Part shown: positions 25,306 through 34,400 of the stretch, one piece after another | How the letters are laid out: the number at the start of each line of letters is the position of its first letter | Position numbering within the stretch: the first letter of the stretch is position 1 | Assembly: GCA_021732025.1 (NCBI GenBank) | Contig: JAKFVU010000044.1 | Span: 1 to 46,147, forward strand | Direction: 5' to 3' | DNA: 46,147 nt | Source: Candidatus Obscuribacterales bacterium | GTDB lineage: Bacteria; Cyanobacteriota; Vampirovibrionia; Obscuribacterales; Obscuribacteraceae | Notes under the pieces: generated by a model | Databases searched by the model: none | Told to the model about the DNA's origin: nothing | The model's input: the letters and a program-made list of their open reading frames with translations, nothing else | Position numbers and translations under genes: made by a program

Positions 25306-25851
25306 ATGTCATCTGCCCTCCTTGTAATCGATATGCAGCAGGGCTTTGATGACCTGTATTGGGGAAAACGCAATAATCCTCAGTGCGAGACCAATGTAGC
25401 CGCCTTAATTGCCGCTTACCGCAAGAAGGGCCAAGCCGTAATCCATGTTCAGCATATGTCGGTCGAGCCGCAATCCCCTCTGCGCCCGAATCAGCCAGGC
25501 AACGACTTTAAGCCCGAGGCCTTGCCCATAGCCGGCGAGAAAGTCTTCAGCAAGACGGTCAATAGCGCTTTTATCGGCACAGACCTAGAAAAATATCTGC
25601 ATGCCAATGGCATCGACGAACTTGTTATTTGTGGTCTTACCACCGACCATTGCGTCTCGACCAGCACCAGAATGGCCGGCAACTTGGGCTTTAAAACCTA
25701 CTTAGTGAGCGATGCCACTGCTACCTTCAATCGCAAAGGAATAGACGGGCGCGAATGGTCAGCTGATGAAATACATCAAAGTGCCCTAGCTAGTCTTAAT
25801 GACGAATTTGCAGAGGTACTATCGACCGAAGCGATTCTGAAGCTGTTCTAG
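25306..25851 (+). CDS. Isochorismatase-family cysteine hydrolase
   Basis: The product has 181 residues from ATG 25306, which has AGAGGA upstream. The catalytic triad of the family is present: Asp9 in LLVIDMQQGF, Lys83 in FSKTVNSAF and Cys116 in TDHCVSTS. DLYWGKRNNPQCETN and the C-terminal layout resemble family members that act on amides such as nicotinamide-like or N-carbamoyl compounds; the substrate cannot be assigned. The stop codon lies inside an 11-bp tandem repeat. It diverges from the aldo/keto reductase gene. Confidence 0.92.
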   Translation: MSSALLVIDMQQGFDDLYWGKRNNPQCETNVAALIAAYRKKGQAVIHVQHMSVEPQSPLRPNQPGNDFKPEALPIAGEKVFSKTVNSAFIGTDLEKYLHANGIDELVICGLTTDHCVSTSTRMAGNLGFKTYLVSDATATFNRKGIDGREWSADEIHQSALASLNDEFAEVLSTEAILKLF

Positions 25852-25873
25852 AGCTGTTCTAGAGCTGTTCTAG
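25841..25873. repeat. 11-bp tandem repeat over the isochorismatase stop codon
   Basis: AGCTGTTCTAG occurs three times head to tail (25841, 25852, 25863). The first copy supplies the last codons and the TAG stop of the hydrolase gene. A related GTTCTTCTGAAGTTGCTCGA follows. The copies add overlapping TCTAGA palindromes. Confidence 0.95.
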
Positions 25874-25959
25874 AGTTCTTCTGAAGTTGCTCGAAAGCAT
25901 TGCACCGCTGGTAGTGGCAATGGCTAAATGGCCTAGAGCGCTTTTGGGGAGACGAAAAT

Positions 25960-26472
25960 TTAGAAAATGTCTGTATGCTTTCGCAAGTTATCCATCTTTT
26001 CTCGAATGTTCTTTAGCTTCTCGTCTTCTAGAGAGTACTTGTCTTGAGCAACCTCGATTTTTGCTGGCTCACTTAGAAGCTTTGTTGGCTGCGGTTTGTC
26101 GGTGATATTTAGATGCTTATTAATCATCTCTTCGACTTGATATAGCATCACCGGTTTTTGCATATAGTCATTCATGCCAGCAGAGAGGCAGGCAGCTTTC
26201 TGGGCAAAGGCGGACAGACCGATTATCGGAATTGTGCTGTCTTTTTCTTGCTCGCGAATGCGTAGGGTTGCTGAAATGCCATCCAAGCCAGGCATTCTTA
26301 TATCCATAAATATTATGTCGATACGCTTCTGGAGCGCCAGTTTGACAGCATCGATACCGTTGCTAACAAATTCAGGTGAACGATAGCCGAGAGCTTTTAT
26401 TTGACTGGCAAATACGTATTGGAGTGATTCCTCGTCTTCTGCAAGAAGAATTACGGCATCTTTCTTTTTCAT
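25960..26472 (-). CDS. Single-domain response regulator
   Basis: The product has 170 residues. The receiver domain (residues 5-120) has the acidic pair in LLAEDEES, phosphoacceptor Asp57 in IIFMDIRMPGLDG, Ser87 in IGLSAFA and Lys106 in YMQKPV. No DNA-binding output domain follows. The tail (about 125-170) is a charged helix (YSLEDEKLKNIREKMDNLRK). It overlaps the kinase gene by 4 bases (ATGA), so the two are co-translated and the kinase is the natural phosphodonor. Output is probably by protein contact. Confidence 0.93.
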   Translation of the reverse strand: MKKKDAVILLAEDEESLQYVFASQIKALGYRSPEFVSNGIDAVKLALQKRIDIIFMDIRMPGLDGISATLRIREQEKDSTIPIIGLSAFAQKAACLSAGMNDYMQKPVMLYQVEEMINKHLNITDKPQPTKLLSEPAKIEVAQDKYSLEDEKLKNIREKMDNLRKHTDIF

Positions 26473-27995
26473 TTTGATGCCACCGCTGCACTAGGTAGAT
26501 GTACCGGAATTGTGAACCAAGCTGTGGTTCCTACACCTTCTGCGCTGAACATGCCTATTTCGCCGTTCATGAGCTTGACGTATTGTTGGGCGATGCATAG
26601 ACCTAGCCCGGTGCCACCGAACATGCGAGAGGTCGACCCTTTTGCTTGAATGAAGGGTTGAAATAATTTAGCCTGCAGCTCTACTGGAATACCTATGCCG
26701 GTGTCTGTAACAGCAAATTGGATTCGACCATCTCGCGCTTTTACAGTCAGCTCAATGCCGCCTTCTTCTGTAAATTTGATGGCGTTGTTAATCAGATTCA
26801 AAAGGACTTGGCGTACTTTACTTGGATCACCTTGTAGCATGGTTGGCGCTTCGGTGATAACAGCTGCAAGCACTAGGCCTTTTGCTTCTGCTTTGCTTTT
26901 GGTCAGACCGATTACTTCGTCGACAATTTCGACAACCGAAAAGGGAATATTTTCAGTATCAACTCGGCCCGCTTCTAATTTGGCGAAGTCGAGAAGATCA
27001 TTGAGAATGGTCATAAGTCTTTTTGATGCGGCAAATATGCGACTGGCACTATCTGCGGTATCAGTATCTAATTTTGGATCTCTTGCAAGTAACTCGGAGA
27101 TGCTAAGAATTCCACTGAGAGGTGTTCTTACCTCGTGGCTAATATTGGCAACTAAGGCCGATTTTAGCTCGTTTGCTTCAATGGCGGTATCGCGTGCAAA
27201 CTCGAGTGCAATTTCGTTTAGTCTGCGCTCGGTCAAGTCTCTCGTGACTTTGACGAAACCCATCTTCCCCCCTGCAATGGGAGTAATGGTGACGCTGGCC
27301 CAGAATTCACTTCCATCCTTGCGTACGCGCCAGCTTTCTTCTTGGTATGAGCCATCTTCCAGAGCCTTCTTCAATTCGTAAGCCGGGTGCGCTGAAGAGT
27401 TAGCTTCGTCGGTATAGAAAATCGAGAAATGCTTACCGATAATTTCATCGGCTTTGTAGCCTTTAATTCGCTCGGCTCCTTCGTTCCAGGTCATAATTAT
27501 GCCATCTGGATTTAAAATCAAGATGGCATAGTCTTTGATGGCACTGACGATCAGGTCAAACTTTGCTTCGCTCTGCTGAAGCTGTTCTGTTGAATCTACT
27601 AGTGCATGTTCAGCCTTTCGCCTCTCAGTTAGATCTCGGGTAACTTTGGCAAATCCAAGGTGTGTGCCGCTTTCATCTATAAGTCTGTTGATTACAACGG
27701 CTGCCCAGAATTGGCTTCCGTCTTTTCTGACGCGCCAGCCTTCGTCTTCGTAGCTGCCAGTGCACATTGCCTCTTGCAACTCGGACTGAGGATGGCCTGA
27801 TTTTTTGGCATCCTCGGTATAAAACATAGAGAAATGTTTGCCGATAACTTCGGTGGCTAAATAGCCTTTAGTACGCTCCGCACCGTCGTTCCAGGTAATC
27901 ACATTACCGTCTGGATCGAGCGCGAAAATAGCGTAGTCTTTTACTCCCTGGATTAGGTATTTGAAAAGCGCAGTATTTTCTTTAGCTTCGCTCAC
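26469..27995 (-). CDS. PAS-PAS histidine kinase, cytoplasmic
   Basis: The protein has 508 residues with no membrane span. Two PAS domains with PAC ends (about 8-125 and 142-256) are near copies of each other: both read DYAI, GxHFSxFYT, ExWRVRKDGSxFWA and GFxKVTRDLTERR. HisKA follows with phospho-site His287 in ANISHEVRTPLSG, then HATPase_c with NLINNAIKF, DTGIGIP and GGTGLGLCIAQQ. The enzyme senses a cytosolic or diffusible cue through the PAS pair and phosphorylates the overlapping response regulator. The start is GTG 27995 with AGG five bases upstream. The PAS ligand cannot be read from sequence. Confidence 0.95.
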   Translation of the reverse strand: MSEAKENTALFKYLIQGVKDYAIFALDPDGNVITWNDGAERTKGYLATEVIGKHFSMFYTEDAKKSGHPQSELQEAMCTGSYEDEGWRVRKDGSQFWAAVVINRLIDESGTHLGFAKVTRDLTERRKAEHALVDSTEQLQQSEAKFDLIVSAIKDYAILILNPDGIIMTWNEGAERIKGYKADEIIGKHFSIFYTDEANSSAHPAYELKKALEDGSYQEESWRVRKDGSEFWASVTITPIAGGKMGFVKVTRDLTERRLNEIALEFARDTAIEANELKSALVANISHEVRTPLSGILSISELLARDPKLDTDTADSASRIFAASKRLMTILNDLLDFAKLEAGRVDTENIPFSVVEIVDEVIGLTKSKAEAKGLVLAAVITEAPTMLQGDPSKVRQVLLNLINNAIKFTEEGGIELTVKARDGRIQFAVTDTGIGIPVELQAKLFQPFIQAKGSTSRMFGGTGLGLCIAQQYVKLMNGEIGMFSAEGVGTTAWFTIPVHLPSAAVASK

Positions 27996-28273
27996 TTCTA
28001 CCTACTATCACCTTGGGATTCCTAATAGTCGACTGATAGACACTATGCCACCTGTTGGACATATAAGCAAACTGCTAGAGAGCCCAAAAGCTAGTCAATG
28101 TGCCAGAGAACGGCTTGGAACAACGCATACAAGCAATTCTATTAGTCTAGTGAAGTTTATAGTATTTTCGAAAGTTCCCAATTTTTCAAGAGGCAAGCTG
28201 AAAATCTTTGCGGAATGGCCACAGGTCAATGTGTACAGTTTATTACTTATCAGTGATTTAGTTGCTGCACCAC

Positions 28274-28978
28274 TTAATGCTGTAATGGTTTAGCTCTTGA
28301 TTCGGCCGTTTTCATTATGTGCTCGCAGCGATCTTCAGCTTCTTTGGTAATTGCTTCTTTCTGTTCTTCGTCCAGATCTACATATTGAGAGCCATCTTTT
28401 CGAATGTACCATTGATTGCCAGTGTTTTTGCCGTTAGCAATTTTCTCTTTTGCTTCGGCGCGAATGGCTTTGCACTCAGCCTGGGCCTTGCGCAAAATGT
28501 CTTCGGCCTTGGCTTGATCTGCTGCGATAATGGCTTGGCTGGCAGCTTCGTGCACGGCTGCTCTGTTGTTTGCTGGTGCGCTTGCTTTGGCTGGATCGCT
28601 TTCTGCTTTTTCAGAATCTGGTGTGCTCAATTCTGGCGTTGCAGTTGCCGCAGAGGCTCCACCTAACTTAGCAAGAACGCCTTGGCAATATTTAGCAGTT
28701 GCTGCATTGGGCTGGCACGCCAGGCAGGCTTCGTACTCGCGTTTGGCACTGCTTGTCTGTTTGCAAGACAAATAAGTATTAGCTAGGTAGTAGTGTACAA
28801 GCCAGTTTTGAGGAAAGGCTTTTACAGCTTTCTCAAAGCTTAGCCGAGCCTGCGGGTAATCTTTAGCGTTGTAGCGCTCGCAGCCCTGTTCAAAGTCACC
28901 GGCATGAGCTGCATAACTGCAGTACGCAGTTAGGGCAATAGCGAGAGTAACTGAAAGTGCTGTCTTGAGCTTGAGCAA
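28274..28978 (-). CDS. Secreted TPR protein with charged C-terminal helix
   Basis: The product has 234 residues from TTG 28978. The signal peptide (KTALSVTLAIALTAYCSYAAHA) is cut before GDFEQG. TPR helices are clear (GCERYNAKDYPQARLSFEKA, WLVHYYLANTYLSCKQTSSA, REYEACLACQPNAATAKYCQG). An Ala/Ser/Glu linker leads to a basic-acidic helix (DILRKAQAECKAIRAEAKEK) and the end GNQWYIRKDGSQYVDLDEEQ. The role is likely protein binding in the periplasm. No family beyond TPR is recognised. Confidence 0.8.
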   Translation of the reverse strand: MLKLKTALSVTLAIALTAYCSYAAHAGDFEQGCERYNAKDYPQARLSFEKAVKAFPQNWLVHYYLANTYLSCKQTSSAKREYEACLACQPNAATAKYCQGVLAKLGGASAATATPELSTPDSEKAESDPAKASAPANNRAAVHEAASQAIIAADQAKAEDILRKAQAECKAIRAEAKEKIANGKNTGNQWYIRKDGSQYVDLDEEQKEAITKEAEDRCEHIMKTAESRAKPLQH

Positions 28979-29186
28979 GGTAATTACCTAACTTGGGAAA
29001 ACAAAGGCTTCCAGATGTACGTTTTAGAGGCACAGACAATTTTAGAGATACAGAATATTCTACCGCGACAAATCAAACTGCGTTGCATTTGAATTATTTT
29101 GGAGTATTAAATGTTGCTGGTTGACGACTACGTGCATGCCCGATTGACAGGCTTGAGCCGAGGTGTAAGATGAATTTGAGGTGCAT

Positions 29187-30386
29187 ATGTCTGGCATTAT
29201 TGTTAGTTCAGTCGGTAGGAAACTTAGCTGGTTTCTCTTATGGGGAATTAGTATTTTTGCTGCTATGGCCGTGGCATCAGCCCTCATTGCTCACGAATCC
29301 AACACTAAGGCCGCGCAAAGATATGCCGATCCTAAAATTGCATCGGCTTTTGCAAAATGGTGGATTTACACTGCTCTGAATTATTTTTCTCCCGATGCTG
29401 ATACTAGGCGGCAAGCGGCTTCGAAATGCATGGACAAAGCGGTAGTAAGTTCATTCAGTCAAACTTTTTGGTCATACCGAAAAGGAATCAAGGAGCGGAT
29501 AGTATTTATTCCGACCTACTACGATGTTCCAACTTATGTTAACGGTCGCACTATTTGTGTGTCGATGACTGGTGATTTTGTTTCGCTAGATGATCCTGCG
29601 CTTGCCTCCCATCACGCAAAGATCGACCTTACTGTTCGCCCTGATACAGCTGGCTGGCGCGTAGCCGGATGGAAATTGGCTTATGATCCTGACTGCAGCA
29701 AAACCATCAAATTTTTGTCTAGGGCTTTGTCTGGGAAAGGAAAGCCAGAGGTTAACCTTAAGGCGTTGAGTTATTTTAGTCGTGCTGCTGACTTGGAGCG
29801 TTCGCATAGTCTGTTGCCGGCCATTGATGCCTACAGTCAGTCAATCAAGTGGAATCCGAAGTTTGCTTGCGCCTATTTAAGAAGAGGCATCCTCCGGTTT
29901 GAGGCCAAGGACTACGATCTTGCCTTTGACGACTATACTAAGGCAATTGAACTTGACTCGACACTATGGTTTGCCTACTTTAATCGCGCGTTGGTGCGCT
30001 CTTTTGTTGTAGATTCCGCGGTTGTGCTAGCCGATTACGATGAGGCAATAAGAATATGTCCCAGTTTTCCTTTTGGCTACAATAACCGTGCTATCCAGCG
30101 CGCGGTCCAGGGCGACAATAAAGGAGCCTTGGCTGACTACACTATGGCTGTCGAGCTTGCACCAAGAGATGGCTTCAGTCATGCAAGCCGTTCCTGTCAG
30201 CGCCTAAAGATGAGTGACTACTTTGGCGCTCTGGTTGACGCAAATGAGGCCGTGCGATTGGGGCCAGCCTCATCATTCTCTTATAAAACGCGCGGCGATG
30301 TTTGGTCTGCAATGGGAATTCAATTTGCAGCACAGAAAGACTACAAGCGAGCCGCCCAGTTGGAAAAGGTCTTCGGGAGAAGGTAG
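29187..30386 (+). CDS. Membrane-anchored TPR protein
   Basis: The product has 399 residues from ATG 29187, which has GAGG five bases before it. An N-terminal membrane span (SWFLLWGISIFAAMAVASAL) is followed by a domain of about 150 residues with no known family (TYYDVPTYVNGRTICVSMTG, WRVAGWKLAYDP). Five to six TPR repeats then run from about residue 195 to the end (PAIDAYSQSIKWNPKFACAY, DLAFDDYTKAIELDSTLWFAY, GALADYTMAVELAPRDGFSH). The TPR part likely faces the periplasm and binds a partner. The stop is 2 bp before the next TPR gene, so the two form an operon. Confidence 0.82.
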   Translation: MSGIIVSSVGRKLSWFLLWGISIFAAMAVASALIAHESNTKAAQRYADPKIASAFAKWWIYTALNYFSPDADTRRQAASKCMDKAVVSSFSQTFWSYRKGIKERIVFIPTYYDVPTYVNGRTICVSMTGDFVSLDDPALASHHAKIDLTVRPDTAGWRVAGWKLAYDPDCSKTIKFLSRALSGKGKPEVNLKALSYFSRAADLERSHSLLPAIDAYSQSIKWNPKFACAYLRRGILRFEAKDYDLAFDDYTKAIELDSTLWFAYFNRALVRSFVVDSAVVLADYDEAIRICPSFPFGYNNRAIQRAVQGDNKGALADYTMAVELAPRDGFSHASRSCQRLKMSDYFGALVDANEAVRLGPASSFSYKTRGDVWSAMGIQFAAQKDYKRAAQLEKVFGRR

Positions 30387-30388
30387 CC

Positions 30389-30922
30389 ATGGAAAGAAAG
30401 TATCTCCCAGTGTTCGGGCTAGCTATAACGCTATATGTTTTCTCACCATGCGATGCCGCCACTTCTGATTCATGCCTTCAACTGAATAATGATGCAGTGA
30501 AGGACATCAACAGCCAAAGATGGCCCGCGGCAATAGCAAAGCTTGAAGCGGCCCTTAAGGTGGATCCTGGATATAAGCTGGCCGTAGAGAATTTAGCAAC
30601 AGCGCATTTCTATTTTGGAAAAAAGCTAGAGGCAGCAGGACACCATAAAGAGTCGTTGAAGCATTTTCACAGAGCACTTTACTTTCTCTCGGATCGTAAT
30701 CCCACTTTGTTGCGAAGCACTGTTGAAGAAGCTATCAATCGAACAATTGAGAAACTTGGCAGCAAGCCTACAAGTTTCGCAGACCGAGTTAGGTTGGGTG
30801 ACACTGCAAGGAGAGAGTCTGATTTGATTGGAGCTGTTGTTGAGTATCGCTATGCGCTCCTGTTGCACGACGATTCATCTATTAAAGAGAAGTTGGCGGA
30901 AGTCTTAAGTCACTTGGATTGA
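30389..30922 (+). CDS. Secreted TPR protein
   Basis: The product has 177 residues from ATG 30389. A signal peptide (MERKYLPVFGLAITLYVFS ... CDAA) precedes TPR pairs (LQLNNDAVKDINSQRWPAAI, AKLEAALKVDPGYKLAVENL, ATAHFYFGKKLEAAG, GAVVEYRYALLLHDDSS). It follows the membrane TPR gene by 2 bp, so both are made together and may form one complex. Its 3' end overlaps the end of a small opposite-strand gene. Confidence 0.8.
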   Translation: MERKYLPVFGLAITLYVFSPCDAATSDSCLQLNNDAVKDINSQRWPAAIAKLEAALKVDPGYKLAVENLATAHFYFGKKLEAAGHHKESLKHFHRALYFLSDRNPTLLRSTVEEAINRTIEKLGSKPTSFADRVRLGDTARRESDLIGAVVEYRYALLLHDDSSIKEKLAEVLSHLD

Positions 30923-31095
30923 TTGTTTCGGTACGCCCGCGGGGAAGCATCCGGTATCACAAACCCGACGGCTGAGGCTAATAGAGCTGGCGTCGCTATC
31001 CATAAGAAAAGAACAACAATGACTATTCCAACAGCCAGGGCTGCGTTTGTCACCCAGGAATTCGTTTCGTTGTTGCTACCCTTCGGCGATTTCAC
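30910..31095 (-). CDS. Small single-span membrane protein
   Basis: The product has 61 residues from GTG 31095 with AGGT at a fair distance. A polar start (KSPKGSNNETNSWVTN) leads into one or two hydrophobic segments (AALAVGIVIVVLFLWIATPA, LLASAVGFVIPDAS) and a basic end. It looks like a real membrane peptide rather than a shadow, because no plus-strand gene covers it except for the last 13 bases. Function is unknown. Confidence 0.45.
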   Translation of the reverse strand: MKSPKGSNNETNSWVTNAALAVGIVIVVLFLWIATPALLASAVGFVIPDASPRAYRNNQSK

Positions 31096-31136
31096 GGCAG
31101 ACCTGCAAAATGTTGATCGTAGACTAAACTAGTGTA

Positions 31137-31892
31137 ATGGTAACCGAAAAAGCTAAAGCACTAATCGCAGGCAAGTTTATCGCCATAGCCATGGTTCGGC
31201 TTTGCTTAATTTGGCTGCTGCTTATTCCTCTGTTTTTTACCGCAACGACACAGTGCCTAGGTGGTGAACAGAGCGGCGAGAATGAGCCTAGAAGTACCAT
31301 AACTTTGAATCTGGGTGCGATTAGCAGCATTGCTTTTCCTCCGTCGTGGAAACCTGATGACAGCAAAGGCACTTCTGTGAGGAGATTCACTAAGCCAAGT
31401 AATGATTTGTACGACTGCGCTATGAGTATGCAGATTGGCAATGCGGTAAAAATATCCTCAGAGCAATCTAAGGCTTTTGATGCTTTGTTGAGTCAAGCAA
31501 GACTAGATAGGCAACAGGTCAAATCACTAGCAGATTTCCCAAGTAGTTGTTTCAGCTCAGATGGGCCTAACTGCAGTAATGGAAGCTCCGTTCGCCATGC
31601 TCTAGAGCTCGGAAGTGACGATTTAAGCGCCACGACCTCAGAAATAAATGGCAAGCGAGTTATCATCATCGAGAAAAACGGGAGCAAAAGAGGCCCATGT
31701 CAGCGCACCGCTAATGGTGGCAGTCGGATGCCCTTGCTTAGTTCTGTTAGCGGCTATGTCTTGGCTCGCGTTGGCGTGGATGCCGTACAGCCAATCCAGT
31801 TTGAAGCAACAATCATGGGAGAGACCAAACCTTGTGTTAACAGCGTTAGGGCAAGTCTTAACTCAATAGTTTGGAACAAGCAGACGCCGTGA
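31137..31892 (+). CDS. Secreted protein of unknown family
   Basis: The product has 251 residues from ATG 31137; ATG 31191 would place the signal at the very start. The signal sequence is MVRLCLIWLLLIPLFFTATT. The mature part holds several Cys (DLYDCAMSM, SSCFSSDGPNCSNGS, GPCQRT, KPCVNS) that could form disulfides. There is no recognisable domain. It may be transcribed with the TPR pair upstream, but 200 bp with an opposite-strand gene lie between. Confidence 0.65.
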   Translation: MVTEKAKALIAGKFIAIAMVRLCLIWLLLIPLFFTATTQCLGGEQSGENEPRSTITLNLGAISSIAFPPSWKPDDSKGTSVRRFTKPSNDLYDCAMSMQIGNAVKISSEQSKAFDALLSQARLDRQQVKSLADFPSSCFSSDGPNCSNGSSVRHALELGSDDLSATTSEINGKRVIIIEKNGSKRGPCQRTANGGSRMPLLSSVSGYVLARVGVDAVQPIQFEATIMGETKPCVNSVRASLNSIVWNKQTP

Positions 31893-31935
31893 GGTCGTGG
31901 TTGAGAGCTAACGTGAGACAGTACTGAGCTGACCT

Positions 31936-32670
31936 TCAGCGATGCTTGGCATTGAGAAAGGCGATCATGGCCTTCGTATTCATATTGTGCGGATAGCATT
32001 GCAGCGATTTCTCTGCTGCTGCTCTAGCGTTTTTGTAGTCGCCTTCCATCAAATAGCTGTTTCCAAGGCTGAGCCAGGCATTTGAACACTTGTTATTGAT
32101 GGCCAACGCTTTCATAGAGGTTTCGCGCGCCAGTTGTGGCTTGTGCTGCTGTAAGTAGATTACGCTCAGTGTGTCGAGAGGAGATTCATACTTTGGATAT
32201 TTTGCTATGCATTCTTTTGCCACTCTGATCGCCGAAGCGTACTCTTTGCGGCAAAAGTGATCGTAGGCTTTGTTGCTTAGAAAAACAGCTTCTTGCGGCA
32301 CTGTGTACTTGGGCAGCTCTGAGTCGAGCAGCATCTGCGCATCCTTCTTAATTTTGCCTTTCTTATCATTTTTGATGGCGAGTCGCAGCGCTTTTTTCGC
32401 TCTTTCCGGGGCGCCCATGTTCTTGTAGCAAGCGGCTAAGGCAACAAGGCGGTCGCTTGCCCAATCTGGCGGTGGTTCATCTGGAACAACTATGATTGAG
32501 CGCGCCAAACTTTGGTAAGTTTGCTCTGACACTGGTTCTTTTGCGGTTGCTTTTCCCGTTACCTTTGCCATTGTCTTCGAATTTGGCTCTGCCCATGCTG
32601 CGTCTACGGTGCTGGCAAAGGTTATGGCGAGTAGCAGGCTGAGAATACTTGTCGTTTTAAAGCTGGTCAT
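31936..32670 (-). CDS. Secreted TPR protein
   Basis: The product has 244 residues from ATG 32670. The signal peptide (ILSLLLAITFASTVDAAWA) is followed by a Lys/Thr-rich linker, then TPR units (LVALAACYKNMGAPERAKKA, LSNKAYDHFCRKEYASAIRV, LDTLSVIYLQQHKPQLARET, AWLSLGNSYLMEGDYKNARA). It probably acts as a periplasmic scaffold. It is transcribed alone and converges with the secreted protein gene at 31892. Confidence 0.8.
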   Translation of the reverse strand: MTSFKTTSILSLLLAITFASTVDAAWAEPNSKTMAKVTGKATAKEPVSEQTYQSLARSIIVVPDEPPPDWASDRLVALAACYKNMGAPERAKKALRLAIKNDKKGKIKKDAQMLLDSELPKYTVPQEAVFLSNKAYDHFCRKEYASAIRVAKECIAKYPKYESPLDTLSVIYLQQHKPQLARETSMKALAINNKCSNAWLSLGNSYLMEGDYKNARAAAEKSLQCYPHNMNTKAMIAFLNAKHR

Positions 32671-32745
32671 TGATACCTATTTGCCTCTCTACTCTCTTGA
32701 TTGAGGCCTCAGATTGCTCCTATTCCCTCAATTGCCTTAATTGAT

Positions 32746-32781
32746 GCACTGACTAAAGCACTAACTAGAGCACTCTCTAAA
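32746..32781. repeat. Three 12-bp direct repeats
   Basis: GCACTGACTAAA, GCACTAACTAGA and GCACTCTCTAAA follow one another with 12-bp spacing. They lie in the 212-bp region between divergent genes (TPR gene on minus, NmrA-DUF2867 gene on plus). Confidence 0.8.
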
Positions 32782-32882
32782 TCTCTTTTCTAAACGCTGA
32801 TTCCCATAGATAAAGACAAAAGCAAGTCGCACCTGGCTATACTGCAGCTAGGAACTATCACCTAACGGTTGGAGTATTACAC

Positions 32883-34400
32883 TTGCTAGAAAAACAGTTA
32901 GTTGTAGTTACCGGAGCCACCGGTTATGTAGGCGCCAGATTGGTGCCACGCCTGCTTGAGGCCGGTTATCGCGTGCGCGCCTGTGGGCGTTCGCTAGTCA
33001 AACTTAGCAGCCGTCCCTGGGCTAAGCATGAGGATGTAGAGCTAGTAAAAGTAGACGTTTTTGACAAAGAGTCTCTCAAGATTGCTTTGGCTGGAGCTTT
33101 TGCCGCCTTTTACTTCGTCCATTCGATGAACTCTGACAACAAAGACTTTGCTGCAGCCGACCGAGTGGCGGCTGACAATATGGTCGAAGCTGCGGCAAGC
33201 ACGGGCTTGAAGCGCATTATCTATCTCGGTGGTCTGGGTGAAGATTCGCCCGATTTGAGCAAGCACTTGCGCTCGCGTGCTGAGGTAGCGACCATTCTAG
33301 AAGCCGGTCCTGTGCCGGTCACTGTTTTGCGAGCGGGAATGATTTTGGGGTCTGGCAGCACTTCATTTGAGATTCTTCGCTACTTGGTGGAGCGTTTACC
33401 GGTGATGATTACTCCGCGCTGGGTTTCCACTCCTTCCCAGCCCATAGCTGTGCGCAACGTGCTCTATTACTTGATTGAATGTCTGAGAGTCGATGCCACC
33501 ACTGGACGCTCCTTCGATATTGGTGGGCCTGAAGTTCTCACTTACAAAGACTTGATGCAGGTTTATTCAGTCGAGGCCGGTTTAGGTAAGCGCTGGATTT
33601 TTCCCGTGCCTGTTTTCACCCCGACCATCAGCTCTTATTGGATACACTTTGTCACTCCCGTTCCTGCTTACATTGCCAGGCCATTGGCTGAGGGGCTACG
33701 CAACCCAGTTGTTTGCAAGAACAACGATATTTTGGCTTTGATTCCTCAACCGCTTCTCGATTGCCGCACTGCCATTGCCATAGCGTTAGAGTGCATCGAC
33801 CAACATCGCGTTGAGAGCCGCTGGACAGATGCTGGTGAGCTTCCAATTGTGCCGGCCGAGTGGCCCAGCCCCGGTGACCCAGATTGGGCCGGGGGCACGG
33901 TTTATGAAGACAATCGAGTGATAAAGGTGAGCGATTCGCCGGCCCAGGTCTGGTATCGCCTAGTGCGCTTAGGAGGCAAAACCGGTTGGTATTACGGAAA
34001 TTGGCTGTGGAAGCTGCGCGGCTATATGGACCGAATTATTGGTGGGGTGGGGCTCAACCGGGGCCGTCGCAATGAATTAGAGCTCTTGCCCGGCGATGCC
34101 CTCGATTTTTGGCGCGTGGTTGATGTTGAGAACGAGCGCAGTCTATTGTTGGTTGCTGAGATGAAACTTCCAGGCAAAGCATTCTTGCAATTCACCATTA
34201 CTAACAGTGGTGACGGAATTACCGTTGTGCAGCAGAACGCCCGATTTCAACCACAAGGTTTGCTTGGTTTGCTCTACTGGTGGGCTGTTACACCTTTGCA
34301 CGAATTTGTCTTCAATGGTATGTTGCGTGGCATCGCTGCCGGAATTGACGGCAAAATTCTAGAGGGGCCTGCCCGTGTCACCAAAGTCAAAGCATCGTGA
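32883..34400 (+). CDS. NmrA/SDR NAD(P)-binding protein with DUF2867 domain
   Basis: The protein has 505 residues. The N-terminal Rossmann domain starts VVVTGATGYVGARLVPRLLE (NAD(P)-binding GxxGxxG) and runs through RIIYLGGLGE and FDIGGPEVLTYKDLM, typical of atypical SDR/NADH-binding proteins. From about residue 330 a DUF2867 domain follows (GWYYGNWLWKLRGYMDRIIG, LLPGDALDFWRVV). This two-domain form is common, but its reaction is unknown. The start is TTG 32883 with GGAG upstream. The end overlaps the VIT1 transporter start by 26 bases. Confidence 0.9.
   Translation: MLEKQLVVVTGATGYVGARLVPRLLEAGYRVRACGRSLVKLSSRPWAKHEDVELVKVDVFDKESLKIALAGAFAAFYFVHSMNSDNKDFAAADRVAADNMVEAAASTGLKRIIYLGGLGEDSPDLSKHLRSRAEVATILEAGPVPVTVLRAGMILGSGSTSFEILRYLVERLPVMITPRWVSTPSQPIAVRNVLYYLIECLRVDATTGRSFDIGGPEVLTYKDLMQVYSVEAGLGKRWIFPVPVFTPTISSYWIHFVTPVPAYIARPLAEGLRNPVVCKNNDILALIPQPLLDCRTAIAIALECIDQHRVESRWTDAGELPIVPAEWPSPGDPDWAGGTVYEDNRVIKVSDSPAQVWYRLVRLGGKTGWYYGNWLWKLRGYMDRIIGGVGLNRGRRNELELLPGDALDFWRVVDVENERSLLLVAEMKLPGKAFLQFTITNSGDGITVVQQNARFQPQGLLGLLYWWAVTPLHEFVFNGMLRGIAAGIDGKILEGPARVTKVKAS

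Noticed and set aside
26695..27381. Long plus-strand frame opposite the histidine kinase
   Set aside because: The minus strand codes for a complete PAS-HisKA-HATPase protein; this is its shadow, Ser-rich and without a ribosome site.
27961..28293. 110-codon plus-strand frame between the kinase and a TPR gene
   Set aside because: It overlaps the starts or ends of two supported genes, has no ribosome site and unlikely composition. The 278-bp gap looks non-coding.
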